Assembly: GCA_038251625.1 (NCBI GenBank)
Contig: JBBSBE010000058.1
Span: 1 to 23,371 of the forward strand
Direction of reading: 5' to 3'
Length of the DNA stretch: 23,371 bases
Source of the DNA: JBBQXK01 sp038251625
GTDB lineage: Bacteria > Pseudomonadota > Alphaproteobacteria > Rhodobacterales > Rhodobacteraceae
Shown here: one piece after another, positions 1 through 8,777 of the stretch
Layout: every line of letters begins with the position of its first letter
How positions within the stretch are numbered: the stretch's first letter is position 1
The notes under the pieces: generated by a model
Database searches by the model: none
The model's input: only the letters and a program-made list of their open reading frames with translations
What the model was told of the DNA's origin: nothing
Made by a program: the position numbers and the translations under genes

Positions 1-53
1 TCACCGCAACCGCCCGTGCGGCGCTGACCGACATCGCGCGCGTCCTCGCCTGA
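1..53 (+). CDS. 3' end of an upstream gene (partial)
   Basis: An open frame enters from the left edge and ends at TGA 51-53, encoding the tail TATARAALTDIARVLA. It is followed 31 bp later by the start of the 866-aa gene on the same strand, so the two are probably co-transcribed. Too little remains to identify the protein. That this is a real gene end rather than chance reading is inferred from the close spacing and the GC-rich, alanine-rich coding style. Confidence 0.5.
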   Translation, partial: TATARAALTDIARVLA

Positions 54-84
54 TCCACAGACATCCAGACCGGAGCATTCCCTC

Positions 85-2685
85 ATGTTCGCTGAACTTG
101 CCAAAAGCCTTGTCGGTACTGTGACCCCGATGCAGGAGCAATTCATCGCCAAGTATCTTGATCGCGACTTCAGCTCGAAGAAAAAGGAAAAGGAAAAGCT
201 TTTCGATGCGGCCTGCAGCCAGTTCGGCGCGCGGTTGACGATGGTCAACGAAGTGAAGACACAACTGAAAGCCAACAGCGTGAAGCCAGAGGATCTGGAG
301 TTCTGCGATCAGTTGTCGCGCCGTACCGCCGCCGTGCTGAAATCCCTTGGGGAAAAGACCAAGGACAATTCGGCGGCCCTGCTCAAGGTGCAGCAAGCGA
401 CCCAGGCGCTGCAACCCATTGCCGAAGATGCCCGCAACTACCGCCAGAAACTGATCGAGGGCGGCCGCGACCTGAGCGTGGAGGGCGGGATCAAGGCGGA
501 ACGGTTGCGCGGCGAACAAAAGCGGTTGGAACTGCGGTCAGCCTACGAAAGCACGCTGAAGGAAGTGGTCGACACGTTGCAGGCTGCCGCGCCCGGTGCG
601 CCCTTCGATCCACCGGGGCGCGACGAGTTTTTCACGAAATTCTATGCCTATGCCGGCGAGATCGGCACCGTTGGCGTGACCGACCCCCAGACCACGCTTG
701 AGGCCGCCAAGACCACGGTGGACGGCATCGTCAACCGGATGCAGGAAACGGCGCAAACCTGGACCAAGATGCTGGCAGACTATGCGGCCTCGACCGCCTT
801 CAAGGACTTTCAGCAAGATTCCAAGTTGAAGATGATGGTGGTCGACGCGCTGGCCAAGAGCAAGGAAACGCTTGCCGTGCTTGACCGCTGGGATACCGGC
901 GGACGCGCGGCGCTGCAGACGGAACATGACCGCATCAACGGGCAGATCGCGGTGCTTTTCGCCGAACGCAAGGGCCTGACACCCGGCGACGCGACAAAGC
1001 TTGATACGGCCCAGCAAGCGCTGCTGGACGCTGCGCGAAAGCTGGAAACCGATGCCGCCCTTCTGATGAAAACGACGGGCGAGGCCTTTCAGCGGGAACA
1101 GGCGCTGCTTTTGCAACGGCTGGTCGCGATGGAGAAGACCGGGGCAACGCTGGCCGGAAAAATGAAGGGGCAGGGCGCGCCGATCCTTGACGCGCTCGCC
1201 TCGGCGCGGATCGCGATCACCGGTTTGAACGGGTCCAACCTCGAGGCGCTGAAAACGGCTGGAAAGATGCTGGGTGCGGCGCAGGTGATGATCACCGCAG
1301 GCGGCACCTTCGAGGCGACGAACAAAGTGATCGAGACGATGCTGAGCGAGGCCAAGAAGACGGCCAAGAGCCTGTCGAAGGGCGAAAACCCCAAAAGCGC
1401 AGAGGCGATTCCGCTGACGACGGAAATCTCCGAATACAAGAAGGTCTGGAAGACGGAAGAGATCTCGGCAGCCAAGACGGCGGCACTGGCGCTGAAGGCG
1501 CGTGCGGATGCGCTGGAGACAGAGAATGCGGCGATCATCACCGCGCGCGTCAAGATCGCCAGGATCATCCAGAAGGCCGACGAATTGCTGGTGAAGCTTG
1601 ATCAGGCGTTCAAGGATATGGCCAAGAACAGCCCGGCTGCAGGCCGCGATTACGGTGGCAAGCTGATGCAGGATATCGACATGTGCCGGTCGTGGAACGC
1701 AACGAAAACCAAGCTCGCCTTCTATGATACGATCGAGAAAACGCTGAATGCGGCGATGGCGGAGATCGGCTACAAGATCAACGACATCGAAAAGATCGCG
1801 AACATGCCTGAAAGCAAGGTGATGGAGGCGGGGTTCGAAGCCAAGCGCCAGTTCGATGAGAAAATCCAGCAACTGAACGCGACTGCGAAGGATGGCGAGG
1901 GCCCGAAGGCCGAAGATGTTCTGAAGGCCAAGCAGGAATACGATGAGAAGATGGCCTTCCTGACCACCCGCACGGACCTGATTTCGGAATCCAACGCAGC
2001 GGAAACGGCGCGGCTGGAAGACGAGCGCAAGAAAGCGGAATTCCTGACCGTCAGCAAGGAACTGGAAACCGCCGTGCTGAAGGAACAAAAGGCGGCGGGC
2101 AGCAAGGATGCGATCAACGCCTACAACGACGAGGTCAAGCGCCACATCGACCGCATGAAGCAGACCCGCGATCTGATCCGCAAGAAGGACCAGAGCATAT
2201 CGGGCGGGGCGGCGATGTCGGAATTTGATTTCATCAAGACCGCGTTCCAGAGCATTCGCGACCGTGGTGCAAAGACAGACAAGAACGATCTGGGACAGAT
2301 CGCGGCCCAATGGCAAAAGAGTGTCGATGTCTTCGTCAAGGCTGCGATGGCGCTGATGTCCAGGATCGAAGCGTTCGAACAGTCAAACGCCCCGACATCC
2401 GACGCGTCGGGCAAGATCAACGCCGTGCTGTCCAACATCATCGGACCGATGAACGCCCATAACTTTACCAAACCGGCGATGGACCTTGGCAAGGAGGATG
2501 CGGACGATGCCACCCGCCGCGCGGCGCGCGAGGCCGCGTTGGCCGAGGTGCGGCGGTTGCGCAAGCTGGTCTTCGAGGATCCGGTTTTCCAGAAATGCGT
2601 GCTGAACCCGTTTGGCGTGGGGATCGGCGGCCCGCAGCAATACCAGCTTGAAGAAATAGAACTGAACGTGCTGCGCGGCGTCTGA
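85..2685 (+). CDS. Large charged helical protein of unknown function (866 aa)
   Basis: I do not recognise this protein. It has no signal peptide and no convincing membrane segment, so it is probably cytoplasmic. Almost the whole length is rich in Lys, Glu, Ala and Gln with heptad-like spacing, suggesting long helices and coiled coil, notably around residues 20-60, 95-185, 600-690 and 700-735. Less charged, Gly/Ala-rich patches occur near residues 353-378 and 393-420. The C-terminus is different in character, with a short NPFG segment after a Cys followed by a Gln/Glu-rich tail. The ATG at 85 has GGAG at 72-75 as ribosome binding site. The stop is 22 bp before the start of the 921-aa gene, so the two almost certainly share an mRNA. 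Its codons are less GC-rich than those of the fab genes (spot count 33 of 60 G+C at 1321-1380 against 43 of 60 at 8161-8220). A structural or toxin-like role is possible but unproven. Confidence 0.85.
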   Translation: MFAELAKSLVGTVTPMQEQFIAKYLDRDFSSKKKEKEKLFDAACSQFGARLTMVNEVKTQLKANSVKPEDLEFCDQLSRRTAAVLKSLGEKTKDNSAALLKVQQATQALQPIAEDARNYRQKLIEGGRDLSVEGGIKAERLRGEQKRLELRSAYESTLKEVVDTLQAAAPGAPFDPPGRDEFFTKFYAYAGEIGTVGVTDPQTTLEAAKTTVDGIVNRMQETAQTWTKMLADYAASTAFKDFQQDSKLKMMVVDALAKSKETLAVLDRWDTGGRAALQTEHDRINGQIAVLFAERKGLTPGDATKLDTAQQALLDAARKLETDAALLMKTTGEAFQREQALLLQRLVAMEKTGATLAGKMKGQGAPILDALASARIAITGLNGSNLEALKTAGKMLGAAQVMITAGGTFEATNKVIETMLSEAKKTAKSLSKGENPKSAEAIPLTTEISEYKKVWKTEEISAAKTAALALKARADALETENAAIITARVKIARIIQKADELLVKLDQAFKDMAKNSPAAGRDYGGKLMQDIDMCRSWNATKTKLAFYDTIEKTLNAAMAEIGYKINDIEKIANMPESKVMEAGFEAKRQFDEKIQQLNATAKDGEGPKAEDVLKAKQEYDEKMAFLTTRTDLISESNAAETARLEDERKKAEFLTVSKELETAVLKEQKAAGSKDAINAYNDEVKRHIDRMKQTRDLIRKKDQSISGGAAMSEFDFIKTAFQSIRDRGAKTDKNDLGQIAAQWQKSVDVFVKAAMALMSRIEAFEQSNAPTSDASGKINAVLSNIIGPMNAHNFTKPAMDLGKEDADDATRRAAREAALAEVRRLRKLVFEDPVFQKCVLNPFGVGIGGPQQYQLEEIELNVLRGV

Positions 2686-2707
2686 AACGGGTTGAGGGAA
2701 TACGGAC

Positions 2708-5473
2708 ATGAACGACAAAGTTGACCCGGTGGTCGCCAAGCAGAAAGTTTGGCTGGAAGAAATCGTAGGGCGCATTCAGCTTTCCGAAAAGAATCAGGAA
2801 CAGCTGAAAAGCCGCGGCGAAGGGATGGAACTGATCGAAAGCCTGAACACCGAGAAGGTCGCGATCCGTGAAAAGCTTCTGGGCATCAAGGTAGAGATGA
2901 AGGGCGGCGTTTTCGGCGGCAAGAAGCTGAGCATCCTCGACAAGGGCGGCGACTATCAGAACGAGGTGGATCTCGAGCACCACGTCAGGAAGATGAAGGA
3001 AGGGCTGTCCAAGGACCAGTTGGACATCGTGACTGCCGAGGTGGAAAAGATCATCAAGATCGAAACCGCGCTGAAGGGAAATCCCTACTACGATCCCGGT
3101 CCGCCCGACTATCCAGACCTGCAGTTGCACGATCTTTCGGGCAAGACCGAAGAGGACCGCGCGAAGCTGACGCTGGAAAACGCAAAGAAGGAAAAAGAGC
3201 ATCAGGCGCTTGTCGATGCCTATGAAAAGCGGAAAGCGGAATGCCAGCAGCACATGGCTGACGATCTGTGGACCCCGCTTGTGCGCGAAGGTGTGATCCC
3301 GGAAACCTTTGTCCCCAAGGAATATTCCGAGATCAGCAAGCTTTTTGCCAATGCCTCTGCCGCGTATGAAGAGCGGTTGCAGGAATATTCGGAATCCATG
3401 TCCGAAAAGGACCTGTTGAACGAAAAGTTCCAGACCGGATTCAAGATCGGCAAGGCAACGCTGAAACTGCTGACGGCGGGTGCGGGGCTCAGTGACGCGA
3501 TCGGTGCGGTCAAGGGCGCCGATCAGGTTGTGGCGATGAGCAAGGAGGTAGTCGAGGTGTTGAAATACCTCGACACGGTGATGACGATTTCGGAAGAAAT
3601 TACCAAGGTGGCGCTGACCGAACGGGACTTCACCTCCGTTGGCGGGGTGCTTGTTCAAGCGATCAGTTCAAGCCTCGGTGCTGCAGGGATCGACACGACC
3701 GCGAGCAAGGTCATCATCGCATGCGCCTCGAACGCGGTGAAAGCGGTGTCTGTCGGCAAGCAGTTGAAGGAGGGCGATTACGAGGGCGCCATGATGGCAC
3801 TGATCGGCGCCGTCGCGTCCGAGCTTGGAAATTTCGATCCCCAAGGCAGCGGCGGCATCATGACGCTTGTGGGTAAGCAGTTGGAGGCCAATGCGGGCCG
3901 GGCCGTCAAGGGGGCCAAGCTTGCCCTTATGGCGGCGACCGAGCCGCCGCCATCGCCGAACGAGATCATTGCAGCAATGATGGATATTGCCGACGATCTG
4001 GTGAAATCGGCCCTGAAAGGCAAGGGCGACGACGACGAGGATGAGGACGGCGGTGGCGAAGACAGCACCGCCGGTGTGGATTTCCGCGAGGCGCAGGCCA
4101 CGATCAACGCCAAGTTCACCCAGAAGGATCTGGATGCGCTGCGCGAGGCCGAGAAGGAAGCCGACGCCAAAATGGCGATGAAGATCGTGCAATCGGCGCA
4201 AGAGACGGCCGAGAAGGAAAAGGCGCTCTTCGAGGCCCATCTGCGCAAGGGCTTTCCAGCGCCGATGAGCGATGACGACGAAATCAACCTGTCGGAACTC
4301 GACCGGCTGCAATCCATCGAATACATCATCGCGATCCAGAAGAAGAACGAAGCCACTTTTGCGATGTGCCGGCAGATCGCCGAAACGGGCATGTCGATCC
4401 TGTCGCAGATCTTCCCGCCCGCCGCGCTTGGGCAATCTTGCATGATGCTGGCCTTCGCGATCAAGGACACGATCGAGAAGACGCAAGAGTTGATCATTTG
4501 GGTCGAAAACGTCGAAGATGCGATGAACGCCAAGTCGGCCCAGGTCGATGCGATGCTGAACCGCAGGGGCCTGCAGGGCAAGCAGACGATGCGGGCGGGC
4601 ATTCAGGTGGCCATCGAGGCATCGCGCGTGGTGGCGGCAGCGCTGGCAATGACGCCGGTGGCGGGTGCGGCGCCGATCGTCAAGGCATCAGCGGATGTCA
4701 CAGAAGCGGCGATCGAACTGGCCGACCTCATCTACACCGAAGTCCAGCTTGCTGCGGCCTGGAAGGTCTATGTCAAAGCGCGGGACAATCCGGACGACCG
4801 CTATCTTGCCCGCAAGGCCACGCGCGAGAATCCGACATTGTCGAAATACGCGATGGCCTACGGATCGCTGAACGGTGATCCCATCGCGGTCGAGGGGATG
4901 CGGCGCTGCGGCTTGGACAAGCAGGTGTTGGCCAACCCCGGCACCAATGTGCACAAGGTCGTGACGTATCTCGAAGGCAAGTATCCGGATGATCCCGTGC
5001 TTCTGCGCGCCGAGCCGCCGAAAAAGGCCTGGTATCCCGGAACGATCGAGTTAAAGGCCATCGGGTTCATGTCTTTCTACCGGATGGGTACGACCAAGGC
5101 CGAACCCGCCGTCGCGTCGAGCGGCGATATCGGTGGCATCACCGCCGGGCTTGGACGGTTGGAGGAGGCAGAGGCCGCCTTCACGGCTGAACTTGGCAGG
5201 CTTGAGGCCGAGGCGAAGAAGGTGACGAAGGAAGCCGCCAAGACCGCGCCGGTCGAGATTGACAAGGCGGTGCTGAACGCGCTGACCGGTGCGCTTGATC
5301 GGCTGCAAAGCCAGTTGGGCGGATACAAGGCGCAGACGACCGAGGGCAAGCCACACGCCGAGATGGCCGCCTACATCAATGCGCTGGCCGCCAAGGCCAA
5401 GCTGCGCGACCTCGCCGTGGCGAGGCTGGTCGACGGCAAGCCATGGACCGCGCTCTACAAGGAAGCGGCCTGA
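2708..5473 (+). CDS. Large helical protein of unknown function with central acidic linker (921 aa)
   Basis: No family is recognised. The N-terminal third (about residues 1-240) is charged and probably coiled. A run of Ala/Gly-rich, weakly hydrophobic helices follows (about 248-270, 311-350 and 362-374). An acidic stretch DDDEDED begins at residue 441 with a Gly-rich flank and looks like a flexible linker dividing the protein in two. The C-terminal half has another charged helix, then hydrophobic/amphipathic segments near 561-590 and 635-690, and ends in a charged, coiled region. There is no signal peptide. GAGGGA a few bases before ATG 2708 is a good ribosome binding site. The gene follows the 866-aa gene after 22 bp, and both share an unusual lysine/glutamate-rich make-up, so they probably act together. 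Spot GC at 3301-3360 is 29 of 60, low for this genome. Amphipathic helices separated by coils occur in alpha-helical pore formers, but no specific resemblance is claimed. Confidence 0.85.
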   Translation: MNDKVDPVVAKQKVWLEEIVGRIQLSEKNQEQLKSRGEGMELIESLNTEKVAIREKLLGIKVEMKGGVFGGKKLSILDKGGDYQNEVDLEHHVRKMKEGLSKDQLDIVTAEVEKIIKIETALKGNPYYDPGPPDYPDLQLHDLSGKTEEDRAKLTLENAKKEKEHQALVDAYEKRKAECQQHMADDLWTPLVREGVIPETFVPKEYSEISKLFANASAAYEERLQEYSESMSEKDLLNEKFQTGFKIGKATLKLLTAGAGLSDAIGAVKGADQVVAMSKEVVEVLKYLDTVMTISEEITKVALTERDFTSVGGVLVQAISSSLGAAGIDTTASKVIIACASNAVKAVSVGKQLKEGDYEGAMMALIGAVASELGNFDPQGSGGIMTLVGKQLEANAGRAVKGAKLALMAATEPPPSPNEIIAAMMDIADDLVKSALKGKGDDDEDEDGGGEDSTAGVDFREAQATINAKFTQKDLDALREAEKEADAKMAMKIVQSAQETAEKEKALFEAHLRKGFPAPMSDDDEINLSELDRLQSIEYIIAIQKKNEATFAMCRQIAETGMSILSQIFPPAALGQSCMMLAFAIKDTIEKTQELIIWVENVEDAMNAKSAQVDAMLNRRGLQGKQTMRAGIQVAIEASRVVAAALAMTPVAGAAPIVKASADVTEAAIELADLIYTEVQLAAAWKVYVKARDNPDDRYLARKATRENPTLSKYAMAYGSLNGDPIAVEGMRRCGLDKQVLANPGTNVHKVVTYLEGKYPDDPVLLRAEPPKKAWYPGTIELKAIGFMSFYRMGTTKAEPAVASSGDIGGITAGLGRLEEAEAAFTAELGRLEAEAKKVTKEAAKTAPVEIDKAVLNALTGALDRLQSQLGGYKAQTTEGKPHAEMAAYINALAAKAKLRDLAVARLVDGKPWTALYKEAA

Positions 5474-5480
5474 TCGGGGT

Positions 5481-5508
5481 TTGACGAAGTCATGCGGCGC
5501 GCCATAGG
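5481..5508 (+). promoter_or_regulatory. Possible sigma70 promoter for phosphomannomutase
   Basis: TTGACG at 5481-5486 is followed after 16 bp by CATAGG at 5503-5508, matching the -35/-10 style seen before acpP. A transcript starting 6-8 bp downstream would begin at about 5514-5516, only a few bases before ATG 5518, so the mRNA could be leaderless. AGGG at 5506-5509 might alternatively act as a ribosome binding site on a longer transcript. The -10 lies in the centre of the inverted repeat at 5491-5520. Confidence 0.4.
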
Positions 5509-5520
5509 GTGCGCCGCATG
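5491..5520. repeat. Perfect 10-bp inverted repeat overlapping the manB start codon
   Basis: CATGCGGCGC at 5491-5500 is the exact reverse complement of GCGCCGCATG at 5511-5520, with a 10-bp spacer. The ATG of the phosphomannomutase is the end of the right arm. There is no T tract, so it is not a classic terminator. It could be an operator bracketing the -10 element or an RNA hairpin that hides the start codon. Confidence 0.75.
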
Positions 5521-6867
5521 CTGACCTGTTTCAAAGCCTATGACATCCGCGGAAAGCTCGGCGACGAGTTGAACGAAGGGATCGCCCGCCGGATCGGGCG
5601 TGCGGCGGCGGATGAACTTGGCGCCGCGCGCGTGGTGCTGGGCCGCGACTGCCGGGCCTCCTCCGAATCGCTGGCGGCCGCAGTGGCCGAGGGGCTGATG
5701 GCGTCGGGGGCCGAAGTGCTGGATCTTGGGCTATGCGGCACCGAAGAGATGTATGCCGCCACCACCGATTTCGGCACCGACCTCGGGATTGAGGTCACGG
5801 CGTCGCACAATCCCATGAATTACAACGGGATGAAGCTGGTGCGGGCGGAATCTGCGCCCATCGGCCCCGATCTGATGGCCCGGATCCGGGCAAGGGCCGA
5901 GGCGCCGGAACCCACCGCCAGAGGCGGCGGTTCGATGCGCGCTGCAAGCGGTGCGCGCGCGGCCTATGTCGCCCGCGTGATGGGGTTTGTGGAGAAAAGC
6001 GCCTTGCGCCCGCTGCGCATCCTCGTCAATGCCGGGAACGGCGCTGCGGGGCCGACCTTCGATGCCATCGCCGCAGCACTTGAGGGTGCGCCGCTGACGT
6101 TCCTGCGAATGCACCACGATCCCGACGGCACCTTCCCCCATGGCATCCCGAACCCCCTGCTGCCCGAAAACCAGCCCGCCACGGCCAACGCGGTAACAAA
6201 GGCGCAGGCCGATTTCGGCGTGGCCTGGGATGGTGATTTCGACCGTTGCTTCTTTTTCGACCACACCGGCGCGTTTGTGCCCGGCGAATATGTCGTGGGC
6301 CTGCTGGCCGAGGCGTTTCTGGCGCGCGAACCGGGCGCTGCAATCGTGCACGATCCCCGGGTGATCTGGAACACCATCGATGTTGTCGCCCGGGCCGGTG
6401 GTCGCGCGATCCAGGCACCCACGGGGCACGCGTTCCTCAAGGCCGCGCTGCGCGAAACCGGCGCGCTTTATGGTGGTGAGATGTCGGCGCATCATTATTT
6501 CCGCGATTTCATGTCCTGCGACTCGGGGATGATCCCGTGGCTTCTGGTGGCCGAGCTTGTCTCTCGCCGGGGTCGGTCACTGGCCGACCTTTTGGCCGCG
6601 CGGCAAGCCGCGTTCCCGTCCTCGGGCGAGATCAACTTTCGGCTGGACGATGCGGCGGCGGCCATGGCGCGGGTAGAGGCCGCGCTGGCACCCGAGGCGC
6701 TGTCGCAGGACGATACAGACGGCCTCAGCCTCGCCTTTGCCGATTGGCGCGTGAACCTGCGCCGGTCGAACACCGAACCGCTTTTGCGTCTTAACGTCGA
6801 GGCGCGCGGCGACCGCGCGCTGGTCGAGGCGGGCGTGGCGCGCGTGCGGGCGTTGATCTGGGCCTGA
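5518..6867 (+). CDS. manB: Phosphomannomutase (449 aa)
   Basis: Interconverts mannose-6-phosphate and mannose-1-phosphate, the step before GDP-mannose for capsule, LPS or other glycans; a cytoplasmic enzyme of the alpha-D-phosphohexomutase superfamily. The four family signatures appear in order: TASHNP with the phosphoserine at Ser96, the magnesium loop DGDFDR, the sugar-recognition segment GGEMSAHH, and the C-terminal phosphate-binding SNTEPLLRLN. Length fits CpsG/ManB. ATG 5518 is preferred over the in-frame GTG 5509 because family proteins begin close to the MLTCFKAYDIRG segment. GGEMS is typical of mannomutase, but some family members also act on glucose phosphates, so phosphoglucomutase activity cannot be excluded. 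It lies 44 bp after the unknown two-gene unit, separated by a possible promoter, and 53 bp before fabD. Confidence 0.92.
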   Translation: MLTCFKAYDIRGKLGDELNEGIARRIGRAAADELGAARVVLGRDCRASSESLAAAVAEGLMASGAEVLDLGLCGTEEMYAATTDFGTDLGIEVTASHNPMNYNGMKLVRAESAPIGPDLMARIRARAEAPEPTARGGGSMRAASGARAAYVARVMGFVEKSALRPLRILVNAGNGAAGPTFDAIAAALEGAPLTFLRMHHDPDGTFPHGIPNPLLPENQPATANAVTKAQADFGVAWDGDFDRCFFFDHTGAFVPGEYVVGLLAEAFLAREPGAAIVHDPRVIWNTIDVVARAGGRAIQAPTGHAFLKAALRETGALYGGEMSAHHYFRDFMSCDSGMIPWLLVAELVSRRGRSLADLLAARQAAFPSSGEINFRLDDAAAAMARVEAALAPEALSQDDTDGLSLAFADWRVNLRRSNTEPLLRLNVEARGDRALVEAGVARVRALIWA

Positions 6868-6868
6868 G

Positions 6869-6897
6869 TTGCGCTGGCCGCTGGCGCGGGCTATCCC
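6869..6897 (+). promoter_or_regulatory. Possible promoter for fabD
   Basis: TTGCGC at 6869-6874 and TATCCC at 6892-6897 are separated by 17 bp in the short gap between the phosphomannomutase and fabD. The -10 match is weak apart from TAT. The layout resembles other promoters proposed in this window. Readthrough from the upstream gene is the alternative. Confidence 0.33.
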
Positions 6898-6920
6898 GGA
6901 CGCCAAAGGGAGAATAGATC

Positions 6921-7853
6921 ATGAGCCGCGCTTTCGTGTTTCCCGGGCAGGGCGCCCAGACCATCGGCATGGGGCGCGCGCTGGCCGATGCCTATCCCGC
7001 ATCCCGCGCCGTCTTTGACGAGGTGGACGAAGCGCTGGGGGCCCCGCTTTCGGCGCTGATCTGGGACGGCGATATCGAAACGCTGACGCTGACGGAAAAT
7101 GCCCAGCCCGCGCTGATGGCTACCTCGATGGCAGCGCTTGCAGCGCTCGAGGCCGAGGGGATCGGGATGGACCACGTGGATTTCGTGGCCGGGCATTCCT
7201 TGGGCGAATATTCCGCGCTTTGCGCCGCCGGGGCTCTGACCCTTGCCGATGCCGCCCGGCTGCTGCGCACGCGCGGCCATGCGATGCAGGAGGCGACGCC
7301 CGTGGGCCTTGGCGCGATGGCGGCGATCCTTGGGCTTGATTTCGAGACGGTGACCGAGGTCGCGGCAGAGGCTGCGGGCGATGAGGTTTGCCAGGCCGCG
7401 AACGACAATGACCCCGCCCAAGTGGTGGTCTCCGGCCACGTGGCGGCGGTCGAGCGGGCGCTGGTTCTGGCCAAGACACGCGGGGCCAAGCGGGCGCTTC
7501 TTCTGCCGGTGTCGGCGCCCTTTCACTGCGCGCTGATGCAGCCTGCCGCCGCCGTCATGTCAGAGGCGCTGGCGGGGGTCGTGATCTCTGCGCCCCGCGT
7601 CCCGGTCGTGGTGAATGTGCGGGCAGAAGCCATGACAGAGCCAAGTCTGATCCGCGATCTTCTGATCGCGCAGATCACCGGCGTGGTGCGCTGGCGCGAA
7701 AGCGTGGAATGGATGGTGCGCGGCGGCGTGACCGAATTCTGGGAGGTGGGCGCAGGCAAGGCGCTGTCGGGCATGATCCGGCGCATCGCCAAAGAGGCCG
7801 AGACGCGCGCCATCGGCACGCCAGAGGATGTGGCGGCGGCAAAGGCAGGCTGA
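6921..7853 (+). CDS. fabD: Malonyl-CoA:ACP transacylase FabD (310 aa)
   Basis: Transfers malonyl groups from malonyl-CoA to acyl carrier protein, supplying the elongation unit of type II fatty-acid synthesis in the cytoplasm. The N-terminal FPGQGAQ motif (residues 7-13), the nucleophile Ser93 in GHSLGEY, Arg118 in the RGHAMQEA segment and His202 in SAPFHCALM are all present and in the expected order. Length is normal for the family. AGGGAG lies 9 bp before ATG 6921. It is the first gene of the classical fabD-fabG-acpP-fabF order; fabH and plsX, often upstream in other bacteria, are not here. A gap of about 170 bp before fabG suggests they might not be strictly co-transcribed. Confidence 0.97.
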   Translation: MSRAFVFPGQGAQTIGMGRALADAYPASRAVFDEVDEALGAPLSALIWDGDIETLTLTENAQPALMATSMAALAALEAEGIGMDHVDFVAGHSLGEYSALCAAGALTLADAARLLRTRGHAMQEATPVGLGAMAAILGLDFETVTEVAAEAAGDEVCQAANDNDPAQVVVSGHVAAVERALVLAKTRGAKRALLLPVSAPFHCALMQPAAAVMSEALAGVVISAPRVPVVVNVRAEAMTEPSLIRDLLIAQITGVVRWRESVEWMVRGGVTEFWEVGAGKALSGMIRRIAKEAETRAIGTPEDVAAAKAG

Positions 7854-8024
7854 GCGTTGCGTGCGACAAGGTGCTGATCTGCGGCAGGTTCTTGCCGGTG
7901 CATGCCAACCGGACGACATGGCCGAAACGGCACCTATCGCCGCTGTCATCCTGCCGTTACCACTATGCTGGTTTTGCAAGGCCGCACCTGATAAGCGGCG
8001 CCAAAACGGCATGGGGGGATGGAT

Positions 8025-8762
8025 ATGTTCGATCTGACAGGGAAATGTGCGCTCGTGACGGGCGCGTCGGGCGGCATCGGCGGCGCGGTGGCACGCGCGT
8101 TGCACGGTGCCGGTGCGACAGTGGGCCTTTCAGGCACGCGGCACGCCCCGCTTGAGGCGCTGGCAGCAGAGTTGGGGGACCGCGCCTTCGTGCTGCCCTG
8201 CGATCTGTCGGACGGGGCGGCGGTTGACGCGCTGCCGAAAACGGCGGCCGAGGTGATGGGGGCGCTGGACATTCTGGTCAACAACGCAGGCATCACCCGG
8301 GACGGGCTGATGTTGCGGATGTCGGACAACGACTGGCAGTCGGTCATCGATGTGAACATGACCGCAACCTTCCGGCTGTGCAGGGGGGCGCTTCGGGGCA
8401 TGATGAAGGCGCGCTGGGGCCGGATCGTGAATATCTCTTCCGTGGTGGCGATCGGCGGCAATCCGGGGCAGGCCAATTACGCCGCCGCAAAGGCCGGGGT
8501 GATCGGCATGTCGAAGTGCCTGGCGGCCGAGGTGGCAAGCCGGGGGATCACGGTCAATTGCGTGGCGCCGGGGTTCATCACCACCGCGATGACCGACAAG
8601 CTGACCGAAGAACAGAAGACCGCGCTGCTGGCCGGCGTGCCTGCGGGCCGCATGGGCGAGGCCGGCGAGGTTGCGGCGGCCGTGCTTTACCTTGCCAGCA
8701 CCGAGGCTGGCTATGTGACGGGATCGACGCTGCACGTGAACGGCGGGATGGCGATGGTCTGA
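8025..8762 (+). CDS. fabG: 3-oxoacyl-ACP reductase FabG (245 aa)
   Basis: NADPH-dependent reduction of 3-ketoacyl-ACP to 3-hydroxyacyl-ACP, the first reductive step of each elongation cycle. A short-chain dehydrogenase: cofactor loop TGASGGIG at residues 12-19, NNAG at 86-89, and the catalytic set Asn111, Ser139, Tyr152 and Lys156 (YAAAK). C-terminal VNGGMAMV is typical. An ATG also exists in frame at 8019, but the G-run 8013-8018 abuts it and sits at proper ribosome-binding distance from ATG 8025, whose product begins MFDLTGK as in relatives, so 8025 is chosen. The 171 bp between fabD and this start contain no ORF I would support and no clear promoter. Downstream lie a palindrome and the acpP promoter. 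Confidence 0.96.
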   Translation: MFDLTGKCALVTGASGGIGGAVARALHGAGATVGLSGTRHAPLEALAAELGDRAFVLPCDLSDGAAVDALPKTAAEVMGALDILVNNAGITRDGLMLRMSDNDWQSVIDVNMTATFRLCRGALRGMMKARWGRIVNISSVVAIGGNPGQANYAAAKAGVIGMSKCLAAEVASRGITVNCVAPGFITTAMTDKLTEEQKTALLAGVPAGRMGEAGEVAAAVLYLASTEAGYVTGSTLHVNGGMAMV

Positions 8763-8777
8763 ACGGACGGCGCCCGG

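Noticed and set aside
538..2316. Long minus-strand open frame of about 590 codons opposite the 866-aa gene
   Set aside because: It is His/Arg/Leu-rich antisense sequence created by codon bias of the plus-strand gene, with no ribosome site and no family resemblance.
5509..5517. GTG 5509 as start of the phosphomannomutase
   Set aside because: Adds three residues (encoded by half of the inverted repeat) and family members begin at the MLTCF segment, so ATG 5518 fits better.
7854..8018. Small ORFs and promoter-like boxes between fabD and fabG
   Set aside because: No frame had both a ribosome site and plausible coding content, and no -35/-10 pair had correct spacing with acceptable matches.
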